Shown here piece after piece: positions 39,689 through 48,575 of a stretch of DNA of 64,000 bases. The position numbers and the translations under genes were made by a program. Position 1 is the stretch's first letter. Every line of letters begins with the position of its first letter. The DNA lies in NCBI RefSeq assembly GCF_002237595.1, contig NZ_CP022529.1, positions 2,728,001 to 2,792,000 on the forward strand, written 5' to 3'. The DNA is from Labrenzia sp. VG12. GTDB lineage: Bacteria; Pseudomonadota; Alphaproteobacteria; Rhizobiales; Stappiaceae. A model generated the notes under the pieces. It was not told the origin of the DNA. It saw only the letters and a program-made list of their open reading frames with translations, and made no database searches.

Positions 39689-41569
39689 CTACTGAACGCG
39701 CTTGTCCTGATCCGTTTCGAGTTTCAGCTCGAAAGCCCGCATGTGCAGCTCCGCTTCGCGCGGTGACATCGGCGCTGACACAACTTCCCCCTGGATCCTC
39801 TTGCAACCGAATTCCTTCAGAATGTCGAGTTGCTCGGGACGATTCACACCGGTCGCGCAGGCCTCAAGACCCAGGTTTCCCGCAAGGCGGATCACGGACT
39901 GGACCAGCTGGCGCATATTGTCCTGCTCTTCCATGCCAGCCACCAGTTCCGGACAGATCTTGAGCATATCTGCGTCCAGACGGATCAGCTGACCGGCGCC
40001 TCCGTGTCCACCGCCGAATTCATCGACAGCGACCCGGCAACCGGTTGCGGACAGATCCTTGATGATGTTCACCAGCCCTTCCGGCTCGTCAAACCGGATG
40101 ATCTTTTCATCCAGCTCGACAATGATGTCGCTCGCGGGAATGGCGACATCCTCGCTTAACTGGCGGATGGCGTCCATGGTGCCGGGTTGCTTGAGACCGA
40201 CCTCGGTCAGGTTGACAGACAGAAAATAGGGAACGTTGGAGGCTTCACGCAGACGCTTGATTTCCGCCAGGCCTCGACGAAGCGCAAAGAGTTCGATCTG
40301 GGCAATACGACCAGCGTCTTCCTGACGCGACAGCAGCTTTGCGGGATCGACCAGGCCGTCCGTCGGATGCAGCCAGCGCGCATAGACTTCGTAACCGACG
40401 ATCTGCTGGCGCTTCAAACAGTATTGCGGCTCCATCAACAGGCTCAGGTCACCCGTCACCAGATCCTGATCCAGCCGCGCCAGGACCATCCGGCGCTGGC
40501 GGTGGGCAGCGCCGATCGCGTCCGTGTACCAGGCAAAGCAGTTGCGGCCCGATTTTTTCGCCGCATAAAGCGCAATATCCGCCCGATGGATCAGCTCTGA
40601 AACACTTGCATTGGCCGGATCTGCCAGCACCAACCCCACGCTGCCCGCCACGCGCAGCTTCTGTCGGTCAACGGTAATCGGCCTGGAAATCCCACGCAGG
40701 ATCTCTGCCCCCAGATGCTCCATCTGCTCCGGACCTGTCGGTTCGTGGACAACCGCGATGAATTCATCGCCACCAATCCTGGCCACGAACCCTTCGGGTT
40801 CGAGCACCGACTTCAGCGTTCTGGCGACCTGGCACAGCACCGCATCACCGGAACTGTGTCCGTGATTGTCATTGATATCCTTGAAGTGATCGAGATCCAC
40901 GTGAATGATACCGACCTGCCCAGTCCTGCCGGTCTTGGCCGAGACCCTGTCCTGCAGATAGGCCGACATCTTCGCCCTGTTGGCGACCCCAGTCAGATCG
41001 TCATGTTCGGCCTGGTGTTTCAGGCGTTTGCGCGCTTCTTCCAGTTCCGTGACATGCTCGACCTGGGAAGTGACATCCCGGCAGATCAGGATGATCTTGG
41101 TGTCTTCTTCCCTTTCTCCCTCGACCACGGCGAAGGTAAGCTGGTTCCAGAAGAGTTCACCGTTCTTGCGGCGATTTCGGATCAGCTCGTGCACACCGGA
41201 CCGAACCTTGTCCAGGTCGTATTTGAAGTTTGCGATCGCTTCCGGCGACAGCGTGTTTTCCGGTGCGAGAATGAACTCCTGCGGCCGCCTGCCCCGCACT
41301 TCATCTGCCGTGTAACCCGTGATCCGGGTGTATGCAGGATTGGACCATTCGATATGTCCATAGATGTCCTGCATGATCAGGCCCTCATGGACATGTTTCA
41401 CGACCATGTTCAGGACCGCGGTATCATTGCCAAAGCTGGAGTTCTTGGAGGTACCGGACCGGCTGGTTCGTGAGCGGCCGGCAAAATAGCCAAAGACAAG
41501 GACAGCAAGAGCGGTCCCTAGAAAAAACACCACGTGATCAATCGGCAGATCTGCCAAGTTGTCTGACAT
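39689..41569 (-). CDS. PAS-GGDEF-EAL membrane protein with a degenerate EAL domain
   Basis: A 626-residue signalling protein. One membrane helix lies at residues 11-29 and a PAS/PAC domain at about 50-170 (GHIEWSNPAYTRITGYTADE). The GGDEF domain (about 180-345) is intact with HDDLTGVANR and RIGGDEF at 264-270, so it could make c-di-GMP. The EAL domain (about 365-605) keeps the Glu in EVYARW (394) and the Asn in SVNLTEVGL. However DDFGTG has become VDEFGGG (515-521), KID is KIC (537-539) and GVE is GVN (574-576), which removes metal ligands. It is probably a cyclase with a non-catalytic binding or regulatory EAL part. Confidence 0.88.
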   Translation of the reverse strand: MSDNLADLPIDHVVFFLGTALAVLVFGYFAGRSRTSRSGTSKNSSFGNDTAVLNMVVKHVHEGLIMQDIYGHIEWSNPAYTRITGYTADEVRGRRPQEFILAPENTLSPEAIANFKYDLDKVRSGVHELIRNRRKNGELFWNQLTFAVVEGEREEDTKIILICRDVTSQVEHVTELEEARKRLKHQAEHDDLTGVANRAKMSAYLQDRVSAKTGRTGQVGIIHVDLDHFKDINDNHGHSSGDAVLCQVARTLKSVLEPEGFVARIGGDEFIAVVHEPTGPEQMEHLGAEILRGISRPITVDRQKLRVAGSVGLVLADPANASVSELIHRADIALYAAKKSGRNCFAWYTDAIGAAHRQRRMVLARLDQDLVTGDLSLLMEPQYCLKRQQIVGYEVYARWLHPTDGLVDPAKLLSRQEDAGRIAQIELFALRRGLAEIKRLREASNVPYFLSVNLTEVGLKQPGTMDAIRQLSEDVAIPASDIIVELDEKIIRFDEPEGLVNIIKDLSATGCRVAVDEFGGGHGGAGQLIRLDADMLKICPELVAGMEEQDNMRQLVQSVIRLAGNLGLEACATGVNRPEQLDILKEFGCKRIQGEVVSAPMSPREAELHMRAFELKLETDQDKRVQ

Positions 41570-41706
41570 ATTCCAGTTTCAGCTCAGATTAAGATCAGAT
41601 TTTATTTTATTCACCTAATTCTGAACCAATCTCTAAACAGGAATTCTCGATTTCTCCATATTAGTAATAACCCCAATACAGAAATGACATCTAAGGAAGA
41701 TGACGT

Positions 41707-43026
41707 CTAAGCTGCACGCACACTTTGCAAGAACTGGCTTACCTGCTTCTGCAAGTTGTTGGACAGATCACCGAGCTCGGATGCCGCCCCATGCATTTCG
41801 CGGGTTGCAGACTGGCTCGTCTCCATGGCTCCGCTCAGGGCCTCTACGGATTCCGCGGCAAGCTCCGAACTTGAGCGCGCGGTCTGGGCGTTGCTGCTGA
41901 TCTCCTGTGTCGCGGTCGTCTGCTCTTCAACCGCCTCCCGGATTTTCCCGGAAATCTCGCTGACCCGGCCGATGGTTTCCGCAATCGAACGAATGGCGGT
42001 TTCCGACAATTCGGCGACTTCCTGAACCGAGGCAACCTGCGCGGAAATGTCGTCTGTGGCCTTGGTTGTCTGTTCCGCAAGTGCCTTCACTTCGTTCGCG
42101 ACAACGGCAAACCCGCGGCCGGCCTCCCCGGCCCGCGCCGCTTCGATAGTGGCGTTCAGGGCAAGAAGATTCGTCTGGCTTGCGATCTGGCTGATCAATT
42201 CAACGATCTCGCCAATTGCCCGCCCGGTCTCGGACAGCCGCCCGACAATCTCGTCGGTTTTTCGCGCTTCTTCCACTGCGACGCTGGCAATGTCCGTTGC
42301 CTGGTCGACGTCCTGGCGCACCCGGCCCAGGGAATCGGACAGCCGGTCCGCCGACCCGGTGACAATCTCGACCGATCCGCTGGTATCGGACGTTGCCGTA
42401 TGAACCTGCGAAACAGCCTCAAGCGACGAATTCACTGCGTCATTGAGGTCCGTGGAGTTGTGCTCAACGCTTTGCGCGGCCTTGGAAAGCGCGGAGACAA
42501 CACCGATGACGGATTTCTCAAAATCATCCGCAACGTCCTGCATCAATGCCTTGCGCTCTTCGCTGAGCGTTTCCTGATGTGCGAGTTCCTTGCGTGCCTG
42601 CTCCTTCGCCCGTTCTGCCAGATCCGCCCGAAAGGCCGTCACGGATCGCGCAATAGCGCCGATTTCATCGCTGCGGCCTTCCCCCTCGATCTGGATATCA
42701 AGATCACCGGACGACAATCTGTCGAGGCCGTCCTGCAGACGTGCCAGGGGGCGTGCAAGTCCGACAGCCAGGATGACAGCGAAGCCCAGAAATGCCAGCC
42801 CTACAGGCGAAACGACCAGCCCGATCGTGATCATCTGATCGAGGATCAAGGTGTCGATCTGACGGGAGACATCCCCGGACAGAAACTGTTCAGCCCCCTC
42901 AGGCGTGCCGATTTTTGCAATGATTGCTTCACGGAACGTATAAAATGCAAATGCGGTGCCGGCCATCATGATAGCTGATGCAGTCAGCACCATGGCAACA
43001 AATCGGCCCTTGATCGAAAGTGTCAC
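41707..43026 (-). CDS. Methyl-accepting chemotaxis protein with HAMP
   Basis: A 439-residue chemoreceptor. Helix one is at about residues 10-30, and a short periplasmic stretch of about 30 residues (FREAIIAKIGTPEGAEQFLS) is too small for a classic ligand domain. Helix two is at about 66-88, then a HAMP region (LARPLARLQDGLDRLSSGDL). The signalling tip is intact: LISQIASQTNLLALNATIEA and ARAGEAGRGFAVVANEVKAL near residues 275-315. The start is GTG. It may sense internal signals or interact with one of the orphan periplasmic binding proteins encoded about 3 to 5 kb upstream; that link is inferred. Confidence 0.92.
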   Translation of the reverse strand: MTLSIKGRFVAMVLTASAIMMAGTAFAFYTFREAIIAKIGTPEGAEQFLSGDVSRQIDTLILDQMITIGLVVSPVGLAFLGFAVILAVGLARPLARLQDGLDRLSSGDLDIQIEGEGRSDEIGAIARSVTAFRADLAERAKEQARKELAHQETLSEERKALMQDVADDFEKSVIGVVSALSKAAQSVEHNSTDLNDAVNSSLEAVSQVHTATSDTSGSVEIVTGSADRLSDSLGRVRQDVDQATDIASVAVEEARKTDEIVGRLSETGRAIGEIVELISQIASQTNLLALNATIEAARAGEAGRGFAVVANEVKALAEQTTKATDDISAQVASVQEVAELSETAIRSIAETIGRVSEISGKIREAVEEQTTATQEISSNAQTARSSSELAAESVEALSGAMETSQSATREMHGAASELGDLSNNLQKQVSQFLQSVRAA

Positions 43027-43034
43027 GAGATTTC

Positions 43035-43104
43035 CCCGGTAGTGTCTCTGATCCTGGACAGGCCGCTCAATCGGCTTGCCTCAGGCGGGCGAAATACTAC
43101 CGGG
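43035..43104. repeat. Inverted repeat in the chemoreceptor leader
   Basis: CCCGGTAGT (43035-43043) pairs with ACTACCGGG (43096-43104) across a 52-base loop immediately upstream of the chemoreceptor start codon. It may form the base of a structured 5' leader, and the inner arm covers the ribosome site. Confidence 0.4.
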
Positions 43105-43185
43105 ATGCACGTAAAAATTCAGTAACGCTCAAGAGTTAGGGAAAATACCTATCCCTTTGCAAGACACCGGTTGACCCCTGTCGGG

Positions 43186-43587
43186 TCAAACCAGCAGTCT
43201 CGTCAGCAGGTATCCAAGGCTTGCGGAAATGGCCGACAGAAACGTCCCCCAGGCCACGTCGACCACGGCAACAATCACCGGCCAGTTCTTGAGCGTGGCA
43301 TAGTTGGTCACGTCGTAGGTGGCATAGGTAAAGAACCCGAACAACGCGCCATAGGTGATCGCGGTCACGATACTCTCGCTCCGCAAGGCTGGCGCAACGG
43401 CGAAGATGACGATGCCGATCACATAGATGATGTAGAAAACGCCGGCCGCGGCCAGGTTCGGCTTCTCCATCAGGAGGTGTCCGATCCGATCGAAATAGAA
43501 ACGGGTGGCAACCTGTGTCAGCCAGACATAGTCGATGGCAAGGAACACAAGGGCCGTCGTGACATAGGCGATGATAAGCTTGAGCAT
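43186..43587 (-). CDS. DUF2177 family membrane protein
   Basis: A 133-residue inner-membrane protein with four hydrophobic helices. The DUF2177 signature is visible: FLAIDYVWLTQVATRFYFDR at residues 15-34, then GVFYIIYVIGIVIFAV, and GALFGFFTYATYDVTNYATL near 80. The conserved Asp, Tyr and Trp residues suggest a small-molecule or ion role, but no function is established. It is read separately, with 92 bases to the exporter upstream. Confidence 0.85.
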   Translation of the reverse strand: MLKLIIAYVTTALVFLAIDYVWLTQVATRFYFDRIGHLLMEKPNLAAAGVFYIIYVIGIVIFAVAPALRSESIVTAITYGALFGFFTYATYDVTNYATLKNWPVIVAVVDVAWGTFLSAISASLGYLLTRLLV

Positions 43588-43679
43588 GGAAATCTCTGTT
43601 GCGGTCTGAGAGCTTTACGTCCGCCGCCCCTAGCCGGATCAGACAAACGCCGATCTTGAGGCGTTTTCCGTGCCGGACC

Positions 43680-45539
43680 TCAAATAGGCTCCGTTTGAGA
43701 TTTCAGGAAACCGCCCGACTGCCGGTGCCAGAGCTGCGCATAGAGACCATCGGCTTGCTCCAGCAGGGTCTGGTGCGTTCCCTGCTGCACGATGCGGCCC
43801 TTGTCCATGACAATCAGTCGGTCCAGGGCCGCGATTGTCGACAGCCGGTGCGCAATCGCGATCACCGTCTTGCCGGTCATCAGGGCCTGAAGATTGTCCT
43901 GGATCGCCGCTTCGACTTCCGAATCCAGTGCCGATGTCGCCTCGTCGAGCACCAGGATCGGCGCGTCCTTCAAAAGCACGCGCGCAATCGCGATCCTCTG
44001 CCGCTGCCCACCGGACAGTTTCACACCGCGCTCGCCAACAAAGGCATCCAGCCCCCTGCGCCCGCGCTTGTCTTCCAGCGCCTCAACAAATGTCAGCGCG
44101 TGCGCCCGGCGCGCTGCTTCGACAATCTCGTCTTCGCCGGCTGTGCTGCGCCCATAACCGATATTCTCCCGGATGGACCTGTGCAGCAGTGACGGGTCCT
44201 GGGTCACCATGCCGATGGACCGGCGCAGGCTCTCCTGACGAACCGTCCGGATATCCTGCCCGTCTATCAGTATGCGCCCGCTCTCGACATCATAAAACCT
44301 TAGCAGCAGGCTTGTGATGGTGGTTTTACCGGCACCGGAAGGGCCGACAATGCCGACGCGCTCACCAGGCTCAATAGACAAGTTGAGGTGGTCAATGACA
44401 CCTCCTGCCTTGCCATAGTGAAAGCGGATGTTTTCAAAGGAGATGGCGCCCTTGGAGACCTTCAGGTCCAACGCCTGGGGATCGTCGCTCAGCGCGATCG
44501 GCTTGACCACCGTTTCCATGCTGTCCTGCATCGACCCGAATTGCCGGAACAGGCCGTTGAGCTGATTGAACAGGCGGTTCAGCAGGATGTTGAGCCTGAG
44601 GATCAGGCTGAGGGCAAAGGCGACATGCCCGGTGCTGATGCCGCCATCCTGCCAGATCATGAGCGCCATGCCGGCAATGGCAACAATCAGCAATCCGTTG
44701 ATGAAGGACATCGTCATCCGGATCGAGGTCAGCAAGCGGGTGAACACCTTCATCTTGTCGAGAAAGCCTTCAACGGCACCGCGCGCGCCGCGGTTTTCCT
44801 CTTCGAGGGACCCGAAAAGCTTGACCGACTGAATATTCGTATAGGTGTCCACGAGCCGTCCGGTCACACCGGAATAGGAATGGGCGAGATCTTTCGCGGC
44901 AACACGCACACGCGGGACAAAATTCAGCGCTGCCGCGGCAAAACAGGCGAGCCACAGCGCGACCAGAATTCCCAGACGGAGATCAAGCTCCGTGATCAGA
45001 ACCAGCGTCGTAAGGGCATAGACAACAATGAACCAGGCGACCTGAAGCAGGTTGATCATGAAGTCGCCGGCCGACATGCCGGACTGCATCACCTTCTGCG
45101 AAAGGCGCCCCGCCAGATCATCCTGAAAGTAGCTCAGGCTCTGTTTCATGACCCGTTGATGGCATTGCCAGCGCACCAGATTGAAGAACCCCGGAACGAC
45201 GGTCTGTTCTTCGACCAGCGCCATCAAGGAATTGACGATAACCCGCACCACCAGCACCACAAACGCCATGCCGGCCAGGGTCCAGCCGTGGTCGGAAAAG
45301 AATGTTTCCCGGTTGCCGTTTTCAAGGAGGTCGACCAGGTCGCCGAGAAAGTTGAAGATGGCGACCTCGACAAAGGCAGCTGCGCCCCCCAGCGCCAGCA
45401 TGGCCGCAAACGGCCAGCGCACCTGAGATACGAAGTAAAACAGGAAGGCGATGCCGCCGCGCGGCATTTCGGCTTTGGGCGGCTCCCGGAAAGCGTCTAT
45501 CCAGGATTCAAAAAGGCGGAACAACGGAGACACGGACAA
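43680..45539 (-). CDS. ABC exporter, fused membrane and ATPase domains (second of two)
   Basis: A 619-residue half-transporter closely related to the one at 37046-38890: both end with similar tails (GLYAQLW followed by QSGGFL) and share near-identical ATPase motifs. The membrane domain is at about residues 30-330, with Walker A GPSGAGKTTITSLLLRFYD, signature VKLSGGQRQRIAIARV and Walker B PILVLDEATSALDSE. The N-terminus (FESWIDAFREPP) parallels the FEKLVDPFEN of its relative. The start is a TTG or a GTG 6 bases later, with weak signals. The two genes may encode a heterodimer or duplicated homodimers. Confidence 0.93.
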   Translation of the reverse strand: MSVSPLFRLFESWIDAFREPPKAEMPRGGIAFLFYFVSQVRWPFAAMLALGGAAAFVEVAIFNFLGDLVDLLENGNRETFFSDHGWTLAGMAFVVLVVRVIVNSLMALVEEQTVVPGFFNLVRWQCHQRVMKQSLSYFQDDLAGRLSQKVMQSGMSAGDFMINLLQVAWFIVVYALTTLVLITELDLRLGILVALWLACFAAAALNFVPRVRVAAKDLAHSYSGVTGRLVDTYTNIQSVKLFGSLEEENRGARGAVEGFLDKMKVFTRLLTSIRMTMSFINGLLIVAIAGMALMIWQDGGISTGHVAFALSLILRLNILLNRLFNQLNGLFRQFGSMQDSMETVVKPIALSDDPQALDLKVSKGAISFENIRFHYGKAGGVIDHLNLSIEPGERVGIVGPSGAGKTTITSLLLRFYDVESGRILIDGQDIRTVRQESLRRSIGMVTQDPSLLHRSIRENIGYGRSTAGEDEIVEAARRAHALTFVEALEDKRGRRGLDAFVGERGVKLSGGQRQRIAIARVLLKDAPILVLDEATSALDSEVEAAIQDNLQALMTGKTVIAIAHRLSTIAALDRLIVMDKGRIVQQGTHQTLLEQADGLYAQLWHRQSGGFLKSQTEPI

Positions 45540-45643
45540 GTTCCAAAAAAAGGGGAAACGATTCTTGCCTCTATCCTACGCAAGGGTGCAACGGTTGGCC
45601 CAACGAAAAGAAAGGGCCAAAGGATCCAGCTCCTCGAAAGGCG

Positions 45644-46450
45644 TCAATCCATGATATTGCTGAAAACAATTCGGTCGACAGTACCGTCCTGCCTCATGTC
45701 TTTCAGAACCCGGTCCAGTTCCATCTTGAACCGATCCGCTGCGGCGGGGGCCCAGGTTTCGGCAAGCCCGACAAAGGCAGCCTCGTAAGTCAGCTGCTTC
45801 ACTGGCTCGATCCTGTCGTACTGCCCCTGGTCCAAAATCGGGTCGACCACGGACTTGTCCTGGACATAGCAATCAGCACGGCCGAGATGCAGCAGTTTCA
45901 GGTTCAGGTCCGTCGTCTGCTCCTCGTTCAGGAAGATCTCGCCCCTGGCAACCATGTCGAAGAACGCCGATCCCGGCGTCGAGAAGCCGCTGTTGTTTCC
46001 GAAGACGAGACCTGAAAAGTCATCCGGGTAGGTCCAGCCCTTTTGAGCAACTCCCTTCCGGCAGAAGACAAAAACGCTCTCGTACAGGAGCGCAGCAGAG
46101 TATTCTCTCAGCCAGGGCCGCGTCGTTGGGCGGTAATAGGTTCCAAGGAGTGCCTGAACGCGGCCCGTGCTGACCAGATGCAGGGCGCGTGGCCATGGCA
46201 AGGCCCTCAGATCGATTTCGTAGCCAGGCATGCGCCGGTCGGCTTCCCTGATGATATCGGCATAGATGCCCTGCGGCCCCGACACTGTCTGCATCATGTA
46301 GGGAGGGTAACCCGCATCCTGAACCATCGTCACGGTTTCGACAGGCTCTTCACCCTGCGCCGCGGCTGCGGTCGCGAATATGCATGCTGCAGCAAGCAGC
46401 AAAGATCTTGGCCAGAACAGGAACGGGTGTTGTGCCACCTCTTTTCTCAC
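45644..46450 (-). CDS. Orphan amino acid-type periplasmic binding protein, copy 1
   Basis: A 268-residue exported protein of the SBP_bac_3 type with a signal peptide over about residues 1-31. The binding fold reads TVTMVQDAGYPPYMMQ, GIYADIIREADRRM, LRALPWPRALHLVSTGRVQA, then the family-specific FCRKGVAQKGWTYPDDFSGLVFGNN (split) and GRADCYVQDKSV. The two Cys of the later section are shared by all three copies. It is the most divergent of three tandem paralogues. The start GTG has no clear ribosome site. No ABC permease or ATPase is adjacent. Confidence 0.87.
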   Translation of the reverse strand: MRKEVAQHPFLFWPRSLLLAAACIFATAAAAQGEEPVETVTMVQDAGYPPYMMQTVSGPQGIYADIIREADRRMPGYEIDLRALPWPRALHLVSTGRVQALLGTYYRPTTRPWLREYSAALLYESVFVFCRKGVAQKGWTYPDDFSGLVFGNNSGFSTPGSAFFDMVARGEIFLNEEQTTDLNLKLLHLGRADCYVQDKSVVDPILDQGQYDRIEPVKQLTYEAAFVGLAETWAPAAADRFKMELDRVLKDMRQDGTVDRIVFSNIMD

Positions 46451-46536
46451 CAGTTTGGAATCGCCGGAAACACACCGCCACCATCATAGCGGGGTCAGTC
46501 GAGAGTGCCTACTCAGATGGCGTTGCAATTTGACGC

Positions 46537-46665
46537 GCTCTCGCCCGGAACGGGCAGAGCACGAGCTTGTGTGACAGTCTTTTGCTGCGTCCGCGCCAAA
46601 GGGGTCCTGTTGGCGCGGAAACGCAGTTTCCCGGTTGCTTCAGCCGACGACCCCATTTGGGGTCG
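46537..46665. other. Cluster of hairpins between binding-protein genes
   Basis: Three stems lie in the 229-base gap between copies 1 and 2. GCTCTCGCCCG (46537-46547) pairs with 46551-46560 with one bulge. TGCGT-CCGCGCCAA (46586-46599) pairs with TTGGCGCGG-AA-ACGCA (46610-46625), 14 pairs with a 2-base bulge. CGACCCC (46648-46655 region) pairs with GGGGTCG (46659-46665). None has a T-run. They probably form the 3' end of copy 2's message or a weak terminator. Confidence 0.5.
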
Positions 46666-46679
46666 GAAGGTCCGAAGTT

Positions 46680-47450
46680 CTAACCGCCAACGTAATTCTT
46701 GATGATCTTGTCGATCGTCCCGTCGGCTTTCATTTCCTTGATCGCCTTGTCCATGGCGGCGATGAAGGCTTCCGCTTCCGGTCCGGTCCAGGTGTCGGTA
46801 TAGCCGATGAAGGACTCTTCCGAACTGGCATCCGTCACGCGTTCGACATTGTCGATGCCGCCGGAATTGATCGCGATTTCCGCCGAGAGGCGTTCCTGCA
46901 CATAACAGTCGATGCGACCTGCAGAGAGTTTCTTCAGGTTCTGTTCCGTGCTCGGCGCTTCCTGGAGCGTGATGTCACCGGCTTCAACCATGGCAAAGAA
47001 CTTGGCGCCAGGTGTCTGGAAACCGGTATTGTTGCCGAAGGTCAGTCCCTTGTAATCGTCCGGGTAAGTCCAGTCCGCCTTGGCGACACCCGGATGGCAA
47101 TAGACGCTGACCTGTTCTGTCATGGCCGGTTCGGAATAGGTTGCGATCCAGGGGCGCGCTTCAGGCTTGTAATAGGTTCCGACCAGTCCATGGGCCCTGC
47201 CCTTCTCGACCAGTCCCACGGCACGTGACCATGGCACGGCATCCAGCTTGAATGACATGCCGTCCATTCGCCGGCCGGCCTCCTTCACCACATCGGCCCA
47301 GATCCCCGACGCGTCCGCTCCCTCTTTCAACATGTATGGCGGATAGGCCTCATCCTGAACGAGCACGATCTCCGCAGCCACGGCCGGTCCGGAGACAACG
47401 CCCACAACGAGTAGAGTTGAAGCAAATAGGGAATGCAATTCACGGTACAT
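46680..47450 (-). CDS. Orphan amino acid-type periplasmic binding protein, copy 2
   Basis: A 256-residue paralogue. A signal peptide spans residues 1-25 (LFASTLLVVGVVSGPAVAA). The core runs EIVLVQDEAYPPYMLKEG, LDAVPWSRAVGLVEKGRAHG, QVSVYCHPGVAKADWTYPDD, LTFGNNTGFQTPGAKFF and GRIDCYVQERLSAE. The conserved Cys pair may make a disulphide closing the second lobe. GAGGAG 8 bases ahead of the ATG at 47450 is a good ribosome site. It resembles copy 3 more than copy 1. An AT-rich 138-base spacer upstream likely carries its own promoter. Confidence 0.9.
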   Translation of the reverse strand: MYRELHSLFASTLLVVGVVSGPAVAAEIVLVQDEAYPPYMLKEGADASGIWADVVKEAGRRMDGMSFKLDAVPWSRAVGLVEKGRAHGLVGTYYKPEARPWIATYSEPAMTEQVSVYCHPGVAKADWTYPDDYKGLTFGNNTGFQTPGAKFFAMVEAGDITLQEAPSTEQNLKKLSAGRIDCYVQERLSAEIAINSGGIDNVERVTDASSEESFIGYTDTWTGPEAEAFIAAMDKAIKEMKADGTIDKIIKNYVGG

Positions 47451-47588
47451 ATTTGAATACTCCTCACTACTTGCGATTTAGCACTCTAATATTGTGTAGA
47501 GAGAAGTTTCCCCAAACATTAAACCGGGAAATTACCAGCAGTAATTGCAATAAGATTACCTGAAATTCTTCCAGTAGGGTCAGCGTAA

Positions 47589-48362
47589 TTACGAAGACCC
47601 CAGGTAAGCGCTGATGATGCGGTTGACCGACCCGTCCTGGTGCATTTCTGTAAGCACCCGATCCATTTCGGCGATGAAGGCATCAGCGTCAGGGCCAATC
47701 CAGCTTTGGGAATAGCCGATATGCGCCGTTTCGGAACTGATGGTTTGCACCCGTTGAACATTCTTCAGGTTATTGCGGCGGATTTCCCGCTCGGCCGTGA
47801 GCTGCTCCTGGACGTAGCAATCGAGGCGGCCAAGCTCCAGCATGTTGAGGTTCATCTCTGTTGTCTGGGCTTCAAGCAGCGTGATGTCGCCGGCCTTTAC
47901 CAGTTCAAAGAAACGTGCCCCCGGCGTTCGAAAGCCGGTGTTGTTTCCGAAGGTCAGCCCCTTGAAGTCATCAGGATAGGACCAACCCTGCCGGGCAACA
48001 CCCGGTCGGCAATAGACGCTGACCTGTTCGGTAAACAGGGGAACGGAAAAGTACCGGATCCAGGGTCTCACAACCGGCCTGTGATAAGTTCCGACAAGTC
48101 CTTGGGCGCCACCGCCGCGAACCAGCTCTATCGCTCTTGGCCAGGGGACCGCCTGTAGCGCAAACTCACTTTTTTGAAGTCTCTCGCCGGCCTCATCCAG
48201 GATATCGCTGTAGATCCCGACGGCGTCGATTTGCTCCGCGCCCATATAGGGCATGTAGGAATCGTCCTGAACAAGGAGAACCTGCTCTGCGGCAGCACCG
48301 GCTGTCTGCATCAAAGACAGCAGCAGAACAAACGAACCGAAGGTAAATCGTTTCTCTCGCAT
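47589..48362 (-). CDS. Orphan amino acid-type periplasmic binding protein, copy 3
   Basis: A 257-residue paralogue with a signal peptide at about residues 1-24 (FTFGSFVLLLSLMQTAGAAA). It carries VLLVQDDSYMPYMGAEQI, LQAVPWPRAIELVRGGGAQG, QVSVYCRPGVARQGWSYPDD, LTFGNNTGFRTPGARFF and GRLDCYVQEQLTAE, matching copy 2 almost motif by motif. Start ATG at 48362, with GTG at 48368 as alternative; AGGAGG lies upstream of both. It is the upstream-most of the triplet on the minus strand. Ligand unknown; amino acid or polar organic solute by family. Confidence 0.9.
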   Translation of the reverse strand: MREKRFTFGSFVLLLSLMQTAGAAAEQVLLVQDDSYMPYMGAEQIDAVGIYSDILDEAGERLQKSEFALQAVPWPRAIELVRGGGAQGLVGTYHRPVVRPWIRYFSVPLFTEQVSVYCRPGVARQGWSYPDDFKGLTFGNNTGFRTPGARFFELVKAGDITLLEAQTTEMNLNMLELGRLDCYVQEQLTAEREIRRNNLKNVQRVQTISSETAHIGYSQSWIGPDADAFIAEMDRVLTEMHQDGSVNRIISAYLGSS

Positions 48363-48575
48363 CAACACCTGCCGCTGCAGCCTCCTGATGAAACGCAGAC
48401 GCTCAAATTAACGCAGCGTCATTAAGGAAATTTTACGGAGACCGCCGAAAGTCGCCCTCAACTCGGACCCGACGTCCAAACGAGCCTGTGCCTCAAGACC
48501 AACAGCCGCACGTGCTTTGCGCTCACGACAATCTGCTGATATGCCCCGCCCAGTTGAGATTTCACACAGGTCACC

